DNA of 13,248 nt from an uncultured Lachnospiraceae bacterium (GTDB lineage: Bacteria; Bacillota; Clostridia; Lachnospirales; Lachnospiraceae). The position numbers and the translations under genes were made by a program. Numbering within the stretch: the stretch's first letter is position 1; every line of letters starts with the position of its first letter. Of this stretch, positions 1-5,387 are shown piece after piece. Below the pieces are notes generated by a model. That model searched no databases, was not told where the DNA came from, and saw nothing but the letters and a program-made list of their open reading frames with translations. The stretch is from positions 1 to 13,248 of the forward strand of contig CAJUMC010000077.1 of NCBI GenBank assembly GCA_910587085.1. The letters run 5' to 3'.

Positions 1-44
1 GGAAAATCAATGGCTGTAGGCATTTTTCTTGATAGTCAACTGTC

Positions 45-139
45 AAACTCCCGAGTTAGCCGGATCGAGCCGGAGGAGGCATCCGGCAGCGACTCCCAGA
101 TATTGCATGGGGGAGCCGCCGGCCGAAACGGGAGTTTTT
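45..139 (+). terminator. Branched terminator-like or leader RNA structure
   Basis: The arms AAACTCCCG (45-53) and CGGGAGTTT (129-137) are perfectly complementary over 9 bp and the right arm runs into a T5 tract (135-139), as in an intrinsic terminator. The long interior can fold into its own stems: CCGG 60-63 with CCGG 70-73, and CCGGC 83-87 with GCCGG 118-122 extended by CTCCC 93-97 with GGGAG 111-115. A competing pairing, CCGGAT 60-65 with ATCCGG 81-86, is also possible. Just upstream, TTGATAG (29-35) and CTGTCAA (40-46) form a 7-bp stem with a TCAA loop. It may end an upstream gene lying mostly outside the window, or be a regulatory leader. I could not match it to a known riboswitch class. 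Confidence 0.5.
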
Positions 140-140
140 C

Positions 141-254
141 TTGCGGAGACCGGAGATTTGTGATAAGATTCTTGATGAGACGCAGAGTCTATATTATCAG
201 GAAGAAACGGGAGAATTCATTTGGGAAGAGATACGAAAGGAACGCGGAATATAA
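141..254 (+). CDS. Possible small protein, 37 residues, overlapping the next gene
   Basis: A TTG at 141 opens a 37-codon frame ending at TAA 252-254. GGGAG (130-134) lies 6 nt upstream and could serve as ribosome binding site, although it is also the right arm of the terminator-like stem. The peptide is acidic and soluble-looking (it contains DETQSLYYQEETGEFIWEE), which is more protein-like than a random shadow. It overlaps the start of the 221-1774 gene by 34 nt in another frame, so it could be translationally coupled to it. No homologue is recognised and the start is unusual, so it may be chance. Confidence 0.28.
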   Translation: MRRPEICDKILDETQSLYYQEETGEFIWEEIRKERGI

Positions 255-1774
255 GGCGGGGCACGGGGCCGTCAAAAGGGGCTGTACTGACCCTGATGGT
301 GCTGGCTGCCGCTGTTATTCTTGCGGTTGCGGCGTTCGGCATCGCCGGAAAAAATAAAAGAGAGGAAAAGAGGCCGCCGGCAACTCCAAAGCCTACGCCG
401 ACCGAAGCACCGAGGACGGATCAGGCAGACAGCAGCTTTACCGGTATTGTCGAGTCCGTGGATACGTCAGCGGGAACACTGCAGCTCTACGATGTGGAGA
501 TGCAGGAGGTAAGGCTGCTCGATTATGACAGTGCAACGGAGATACGCGACGAGTACGGTCTTCATCTTGTTGCCGGACAGCTGAGTGTGGGGGATATTGT
601 CAATGTGGGCTACGATTCCCGGACGCGCCGGGCAGTGACGGTCGGCATTTCGGACGAAACCTGGGAGCTGGTGCGGCAGACGGGGATTCTGGCAAGCCGG
701 GAACGGCCGATGATTACGAACGGGAGCACGAATTTTCTTTACAGTGACAGTCTGCATGTCCTGAACGGCACGGAGCGCATGGAGCTCGGTGATATTTTAA
801 AGAGCGATATCGTGACGCTGCGCGGGATCGGAAACGAGCTGTATGTCATTGAACTTCTGCGCGGGCATGGCTATCTGAAGCTGAAGGAGGAGGACGATTA
901 CATCGGCGGCAGTCTGATGAACGGGCAGGAATATCTGTCCCAGATTACCGAGGATCTGGTGCTGACCTTGAACGAGGGTACATACCGGCTAACGCTGGAG
1001 AATGATGATCTTACCGCTACGGTCGATGCAGTGATTCGCCGCGGGCAGACGACTGTCGTTGATCTGACGGCTTATGCGCGGGTTCCGGATCCTTCGGGGC
1101 AGGTGACCTTCCATATTCTGCCGGAGGGCGCGCTGCTCTGGCTCAACGATGAGAAGATCTGGTATGCGGATCCGGTCACGCTGAAATACGGTGCCTATAA
1201 AATCCGGGTGGAATCGGGCGGTTATGTATCCTATGAGGGAATTGTTGAGGTGAATGCCGCAGCGCTGGCCTTTACGATTTCACTTCCGGAGAAGCCGGCG
1301 GACGACGGGACGGAGCCAGGCGGCGGAGACGGAGACGGCAGCGGTGGTTCCGGCAGCGGAAGCATGGGCGGAGACAGCAGCGAAAGCACGGGAGACTACG
1401 ACGGAGACGGCAGCCCGGGAGGAGAAGACGGAAACGGCGGTACTGATGATACGGGGACGGACGGCAGCAGCGGAGACAGCAGCACGGGGACAGTCGGCTC
1501 CAGCGGGAACAGTCCGGACAGTACTTCGGAGCGGCCGGAGGACGATTCGTACCTGACGGACGACGACCATTATATAATCATCTATTCAGATGATGAGGTG
1601 GAAGTATACCTGGACGACGATTATATGGGCGTTACGGAGGATGGCCAGGCGATGATGGAAAAATTCATCGGCAGTTTTACGCTGAAACTGGTGAAGGGGG
1701 ACGAAACGAAGTCCTATCTGATTCAGGTGGACGACGACGGAGAGGATTTTGTTTTCCGGAGATATTTTGAATAA
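221..1774 (+). CDS. Membrane-anchored PEGA-like repeat protein
   Basis: The 517-residue protein has a short basic N-terminus, one hydrophobic segment (about residues 21-43) and then a Pro/Thr-rich stalk (52-65), so most of it should sit outside the membrane. Beta-rich modules follow; about 294-354 reads as a PEGA domain (PEGALLWLNDEKI, then KYGAYKIRVESGGY), and 228-283 and 449-505 look like related, more diverged copies. A Gly/Ser/Asp/Glu linker (about 360-445) separates the last module and contains DYDGDG, reminiscent of calcium-binding loops. PEGA proteins are generally surface or cell-wall associated; no enzyme motif is seen. The TTG start at 221 is chosen because GGGAG (209-213) is 7 nt upstream and no in-frame ATG precedes the membrane segment. 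The gene appears to be transcribed alone, because a hairpin follows its stop. Confidence 0.85.
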   Translation: MGRDTKGTRNIRRGTGPSKGAVLTLMVLAAAVILAVAAFGIAGKNKREEKRPPATPKPTPTEAPRTDQADSSFTGIVESVDTSAGTLQLYDVEMQEVRLLDYDSATEIRDEYGLHLVAGQLSVGDIVNVGYDSRTRRAVTVGISDETWELVRQTGILASRERPMITNGSTNFLYSDSLHVLNGTERMELGDILKSDIVTLRGIGNELYVIELLRGHGYLKLKEEDDYIGGSLMNGQEYLSQITEDLVLTLNEGTYRLTLENDDLTATVDAVIRRGQTTVVDLTAYARVPDPSGQVTFHILPEGALLWLNDEKIWYADPVTLKYGAYKIRVESGGYVSYEGIVEVNAAALAFTISLPEKPADDGTEPGGGDGDGSGGSGSGSMGGDSSESTGDYDGDGSPGGEDGNGGTDDTGTDGSSGDSSTGTVGSSGNSPDSTSERPEDDSYLTDDDHYIIIYSDDEVEVYLDDDYMGVTEDGQAMMEKFIGSFTLKLVKGDETKSYLIQVDDDGEDFVFRRYFE

Positions 1775-1783
1775 TTAATTTTG

Positions 1784-1817
1784 AACAGCCGCATCCGGTT
1801 TGTCCGGGCGGCTGTTT
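1784..1817 (+). terminator. Terminator hairpin after the PEGA-like gene
   Basis: AACAGCCGC (1784-1792) and GCGGCTGTT (1808-1816) form a perfect 9-bp stem, with an inner CCGG/CCGG pairing (1795-1798 with 1804-1807). It begins 9 nt after the stop codon. The T tail is short (TTT at 1815-1817), so it may be a weak terminator in the plus direction. On the minus strand it is followed by AAAATTAATT rather than a T run. Confidence 0.65.
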
Positions 1818-1849
1818 GCCGCCGTTTACGCCGGAAGTATTTACATAAA

Positions 1850-2151
1850 ATTCGGGAACAGAAGGGGAATTTCCGGAATAAGGGAAATTTGCATAAACGT
1901 TCTGAAAAGAAAGAATCATCCTCGTAATAAGGAAGAAGAATTAACGGAAAAGGAGGAAAGATTACAGGAAAAGAAAAGATATATTTTGGAAAAGGAAGGG
2001 AAGCTCCGGGAAAGAAAAGAACAGATTCCGAAATTAGGAAGGATATATTCAGGAAAGGATAAAATTCCGAAAAAGTAAGGGGATATTTCCAGGAAATATA
2101 AGGAAGAAATTGCGGAAAAGAGAGGGCAGAATTCCGGAAAAAGGGGAGAAG
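1850..2151 (+). repeat. Degenerate ~21-nt purine-rich tandem repeats
   Basis: From 1940 to 2151 the sequence divides into ten consecutive units of 19-23 nt following a loose consensus: ATT, then CCGGAAAAG, then a run of G and A. Unit starts are 1940, 1961, 1981, 2004, 2025, 2045, 2064, 2085, 2107 and 2130. Less regular units extend back to about 1850. The plus strand is strongly purine-rich. The last unit carries the ribosome binding site of the next gene. Because 21 is a multiple of 3, one frame (ending at TAA 2076-2078) reads as heptad-like blocks such as RLQEKKR, YILEKEG and KLRERKE. That frame has no ATG and only a TTG inside the terminator hairpin, so I treat the tract as non-coding repeat. 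Confidence 0.7.
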
Positions 2152-2154
2152 TAC

Positions 2155-2829
2155 ATGCTGGCATTTTTGATGATTCAGATGGAATGGCATAAGGAGGAGC
2201 GAAATCCGGAAGCAGCCGCGGCACGGCAGAAATATTACAGACCTCTCCCCATTGAGGAGGGGGTGAACCTTTCCGGAGAAGGAATTTTTGTTGTGAGGCA
2301 CCGCTGCTTCCAGCGGGGAATTGATATTCTCACAGACTGGGATGCATCGGATCGTCTTGACCGGGAACTGCGCATGGAGGGCGCAGGACGTGCGTTTACC
2401 GGAAGCGAGGAGCACAGGCATCGGGGCGCGGGACAGCGTGTGAAGAGCATCCAGAAGTCCAAGGGCAGTTTTTACAGCGCCGACAGGGTGGATATCCCGT
2501 GCATTGCCGTCGAGGAAGAGCCTGACGGAGGATTCCGCATCCGGTGGCATGATGACGGTCAGGGGATGCCGCGCCGGCGGGGCGGGAATGAGGAGATGTA
2601 CCGGAAGGGGGCACGGCTTGCCGGGCAGCTCAATGTGCGGAATGAAACTGCTTTTATCCTGAAGCCCGGGGAGGCGGGGGTGCTGAAATACAATTACCGC
2701 TGTACTTCCTGGGACGGACAGTGGTACAGATGCTACTATGTTTATGCGGTCAGTACGGACAGGCTGACGCGGGAATGTTTTCTCAGAGACTACGACTACG
2801 AGTACCATCAGCTTGCGGATTTGTTTTAG
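2155..2829 (+). CDS. Uncharacterised protein, 224 residues
   Basis: I do not recognise this family. The ATG at 2155 is chosen over an upstream in-frame TTG at 2110 because GGGGAG (2143-2148) lies 6 nt before it; the region before it is repeat sequence. The product looks cytoplasmic, with no signal peptide or membrane segment. The N-terminal half is Arg/Glu/Asp-rich. The C-terminal half is more ordered, with an aromatic stretch (YRCTSWDGQWYRCYYVYAV) and an acidic DYDYEY motif near the end, suggesting a beta-rich fold. Four cysteines are scattered without a metal-binding pattern. It is isolated: repeats lie upstream and a long gene-free spacer downstream, with no clear terminator after the stop. 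A longer opposite-strand frame covers the region but reads through the terminator and repeats, so the plus-strand gene is preferred. Confidence 0.7.
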   Translation: MLAFLMIQMEWHKEERNPEAAAARQKYYRPLPIEEGVNLSGEGIFVVRHRCFQRGIDILTDWDASDRLDRELRMEGAGRAFTGSEEHRHRGAGQRVKSIQKSKGSFYSADRVDIPCIAVEEEPDGGFRIRWHDDGQGMPRRRGGNEEMYRKGARLAGQLNVRNETAFILKPGEAGVLKYNYRCTSWDGQWYRCYYVYAVSTDRLTRECFLRDYDYEYHQLADLF

Positions 2830-3148
2830 GAGGGATGCATTCCGTCCGTGATGAAAACCGTGCTGTTTTAAGAGAATTTTCATGAAAGAAAATTTGTTCG
2901 ATGGGATGACAATTTCCACTTGTGAAACCGGGAAGAATATGTTAAACTATCCATCGGACAGCATTGTTTTATCTGCAATTTATATAAATATTTATATTCA
3001 TATAAGATTTAATAGAATAAGCAATTTATGAAATGCAAAGCAATGTCTGATTTATATTTGGATTGACAAAAATAAACTTTAAAAGACGCAGGCAGAGCCG
3101 GGCGCTGTTTCGTTCTCCTGCCGTTGCCGGAAAAGTGACAGAAGCTGA
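2830..3148. other. Gene-free AT-rich spacer
   Basis: No credible coding frame is seen. The part from about 2940 to 3085 is very AT-rich compared with the flanking genes and contains a 16-bp perfect palindrome, ATATAAATATTTATAT (2982-2997). A TTGACA at 3063-3068 has no suitably spaced -10 box. The rest shows no recognisable element apart from the weak promoter listed separately. Confidence 0.6.
2920..2948 (+). promoter_or_regulatory. Candidate sigma-70 type promoter
   Basis: TTGTGA (2920-2925) and TAAACT (2943-2948) are separated by 17 nt and point toward the restriction-modification genes. Each box departs from consensus and the methyltransferase start is more than 500 nt away, so this is only a candidate. 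Nothing closer to the gene was convincing. Confidence 0.25.
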
Positions 3149-3259
3149 TTCTGAATTCGTACTGAATTGGTTCTGAAATCAATTCTGATTTGGTTCTGAA
3201 ATCATTCTGAATTGATTTGGAATTAGTTCCGCATTGGTTTGAAACCTGTTCGGATTTAT
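3149..3259 (+). repeat. Degenerate 11-nt tandem repeat, about 10 units
   Basis: Ten consecutive units of 11 nt (one of 12) begin at 3149, 3160, 3171, 3183, 3194, 3205, 3216, 3227, 3238 and 3249. Typical units are TTCTGAATTCG, TTCTGATTTGG, TTCTGAAATCA and TTCTGAATTGA; the last few are more diverged. The array is AT-rich and lies about 225 nt upstream of the methyltransferase gene. Its spacing of roughly one helical turn would place every unit on the same DNA face. A minus-strand 102-codon frame across it is judged spurious. Confidence 0.75.
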
Positions 3260-3301
3260 TCCGGACACGGCGGCGGTTCCGAAGCCGAAAGAAAACAACA
3301 A

Positions 3302-3442
3302 AGAATAAAAGCAGCAAACTAGAATAAAAAGCAATAAACGGAGAGCGGAGAGCAGTTTGGATCAGATAAGAAAACAGGCTCTGTATTCAGACGGCAGCAG
3401 GCTCTGCAGGGCGGCAGTACGGCGGAAATGCGGCGGCAGTAC
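3302..3442 (+). repeat. Mosaic of short tandem repeats before the methyltransferase
   Basis: Several different short repeats lie end to end. A near-identical 19-nt pair starts with AGAATAAAAGCA (3302-3320 and 3321-3339). It is followed by GGAGAGC twice (3340-3346, 3347-3353), CAGGCTCTG twice with 23-nt spacing (3375-3383, 3398-3406), and three 11-nt units GGCGGCAGTAC, GGCGGAAATGC, GGCGGCAGTAC (3410-3442). The stretch is probably in the 5' untranslated region of the restriction-modification operon. It also contains GGATC (3359-3363). Confidence 0.7.
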
Positions 3443-3483
3443 CCTCACCGGAATGTTTAACGAAATGAGAGGAAGCGAGTACA

Positions 3484-5376
3484 TTGGCAGAACAGACAGA
3501 TAAAAAAGTCAAAACCGTTCAGGCAAAGCCTGTTTTAAAATGGGCGGGCGGCAAAACCCAGATGCTGAGCAAGCTTTTGCCGAAGGTACCGGCTTCCTGC
3601 GGGCGCTATATTGAGCCGTTTTTCGGGGGCGGGGCAATGTTTTTTGCACTGCAGGCCGAACGGGCGATAATTTCGGACAGCAATCCGGAGCTGATCAATA
3701 TGTACCGCGAAATCGCGGCGCACGCGGACGAGGTGATTTCGCATCTGCGGAAATACGAGAATACAAAGGAAATGTTTTATGCGGTGCGGGATCAGGAATG
3801 GACGGCCCTTCCCAAGGCCGAAGCAGCGGCACGCATGATTTTTCTCAATCACACCTGTTTTAACGGGCTGTACCGCGTGAACCGGCAGGGGAAATTCAAT
3901 GTTCCCTACGGCAAATATAAAAATCCGAAAATCTGCGACGAGGAGGGGCTTTACGCTGCCTCGGAGGCTCTGAAAAAAGCAGAGATTATCTGCGGGGATT
4001 ATCTGGATGTACTGGAGAAGCACGCACAGAGCGGGGATTTCATTTTTCTTGATCCGCCGTATCTGCCCGTCTCGGAGTATGCCGATTTCAAGCGGTATAC
4101 GAAGGAGCAGTTCGGGGAGGAGGATCATGTCAGGCTTGCGGAAATGGTACGGCAGCTGCAGGAGCGCGGCTGTCATATTCTTCTGACAAATTCCAACCAT
4201 TCGCTGGTGCATCAGCTTTATGAGCGTTTTTCCGTTGATGTCGTGCAGACAAAGCGGCATATTTCCTGCAACGGCAGCACCCGCACGGGCGAGGATGTGA
4301 TTGTGACGGTTTCGCCGGACCAGGCACCCCAAAAGCTGGTTCCGGAGCCGCTGCCGGCCCAGGCCCAGGCGTATCCGCCGACCCGCTTTATGGGATCGAA
4401 AAGCAAGCTGCTCGCCCATATCTGGGCAGCAGCGTCCCGGTTTGAATTTGAAACCGTCGTGGATCTGTTTTCCGGTTCGGGAATTGTGGGCTATATGTTC
4501 AAGGCTCAGGGCAAGACGGTTGTGAGCAATGATTATATGGCGATGTCCGCCGTGTTTACCAGGGCGATGGTGGAAAACAACAGCGTCATCCTGCCGGCGG
4601 AGGAGGCGAAGGAATTGCTTGTGCCGCGCAGAGAATCGGATCATTTCGTGTCCGAGACCTTTCAGGGGCTCTATTACTCGGATGAGGAAAATGACCTGAT
4701 AGATACGCTGCGAACCAATATTGCGGCGATCGCTGACCCTTACCGGCAGGCGATTGCCATGACGGCACTGATTAGGGCCTGCACCAAAAAACGTCCGCGC
4801 GGTATTTTTACCTATACGGGAGAGCGGTACGATGACGGGCGCAGGGATCTGCGGACAACACTTGCACAGCTGTTTCTGGAGGCGGTGGAGGCGGTGAACG
4901 GGGCGGTGTTCGACAACGGCAGAAAAAACCGGTCCGTACACGGTGATGCGATGGAACTGAATGCGGGGCGGGCTGATCTGATCTATATCGACCCGCCTTA
5001 TTACTCTCCGCTTTCGGATAACGAATATGTGCGCAGATACCATTTTGTGGAGGGGCTTGCGCGCGGCTGGAAGGGCGTGGAGATCCAGCAGAATACCAAA
5101 ACAAAAAAATTCAAATCTTATCCGACGCCTTTTTCGACACGGAAGGGGGCAGCGGATGCCTTTGACCGATTGTTTCAGCGGTTCGCGGACAGCATCCTGA
5201 TCGTGTCCTACTCCTCCAACAGCCTGCCTGCGCAGGATGAAATGGTGGCCATTATGGCAAAGTACAAGAAACATGTGGAAGTAATCCCCGTGGATTACAA
5301 GTATTCCTTCGGAAACCAGGGCGAGGCGAAAACCCATCGGAATTCCGTGCAGGAGTATCTGTTTGTCGGATATTGA
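3484..5376 (+). CDS. Fused double-domain adenine-N6 DNA methyltransferase
   Basis: The 630-residue protein holds two complete Dam-like (D12 class) methyltransferase domains. The first has KWAGGK (19-24), the cofactor-binding PFFGGGAMF (45-53) and catalytic DPPY (190-193). The second has RFMGSKSKLL (301-310), DLFSGSGIVGYMF (327-339) and DPPY (503-506). A Pro/Gln/Ala-rich linker (about 277-298) joins them. Both should transfer a methyl group from S-adenosylmethionine to adenine N6. Such fusions, for example M.FokI of similar length, protect asymmetric sites with one domain per strand. It lies 11 nt upstream of the endonuclease gene and shares its operon. The start is TTG at 3484, with GAGAGGAAG ending 8 nt upstream; no better in-frame ATG precedes the first motif. 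All key residues are present in both domains. The exact recognition sequence cannot be read from the protein. Confidence 0.95.
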   Translation: MAEQTDKKVKTVQAKPVLKWAGGKTQMLSKLLPKVPASCGRYIEPFFGGGAMFFALQAERAIISDSNPELINMYREIAAHADEVISHLRKYENTKEMFYAVRDQEWTALPKAEAAARMIFLNHTCFNGLYRVNRQGKFNVPYGKYKNPKICDEEGLYAASEALKKAEIICGDYLDVLEKHAQSGDFIFLDPPYLPVSEYADFKRYTKEQFGEEDHVRLAEMVRQLQERGCHILLTNSNHSLVHQLYERFSVDVVQTKRHISCNGSTRTGEDVIVTVSPDQAPQKLVPEPLPAQAQAYPPTRFMGSKSKLLAHIWAAASRFEFETVVDLFSGSGIVGYMFKAQGKTVVSNDYMAMSAVFTRAMVENNSVILPAEEAKELLVPRRESDHFVSETFQGLYYSDEENDLIDTLRTNIAAIADPYRQAIAMTALIRACTKKRPRGIFTYTGERYDDGRRDLRTTLAQLFLEAVEAVNGAVFDNGRKNRSVHGDAMELNAGRADLIYIDPPYYSPLSDNEYVRRYHFVEGLARGWKGVEIQQNTKTKKFKSYPTPFSTRKGAADAFDRLFQRFADSILIVSYSSNSLPAQDEMVAIMAKYKKHVEVIPVDYKYSFGNQGEAKTHRNSVQEYLFVGY

Positions 5377-5387
5377 CGGGGGCGGTC

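Noticed and set aside
45..160. Leader RNA as a cobalamin or c-di-AMP riboswitch
   Set aside because: Short resemblances (TCCGGCAGCGACTCCC, GGGGGAGCC) are not accompanied by the other conserved blocks of either class.
10..357. 115-codon plus-strand frame at the left edge
   Set aside because: It runs through the terminator-like structure and into the PEGA-like gene in another frame, and its end is Cys/Arg-rich shadow sequence.
2110..2154. Upstream TTG start at 2110 for the 224-residue protein
   Set aside because: The extra 15 residues come from the repeat tract, and the ribosome binding site fits the ATG at 2155.
1723..2919. 398-codon minus-strand frame
   Set aside because: It covers the terminator, the repeat tract and the whole plus-strand gene, and its translation is Phe/Pro/Ser-rich, as expected from the complement of purine-rich DNA. 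The plus-strand gene has a good ribosome binding site.
3009..3317. 102-codon minus-strand frame over the 11-nt repeats
   Set aside because: The 11-nt period is not a multiple of 3, so repeats fall in changing frames, which is not expected of a repeat protein. No ribosome binding site was noted.
3535..5337. 600-codon minus-strand frame opposite the methyltransferase
   Set aside because: It is antisense to a gene with two full sets of methyltransferase motifs; the translation is rich in His, Arg and Cys and matches no family.
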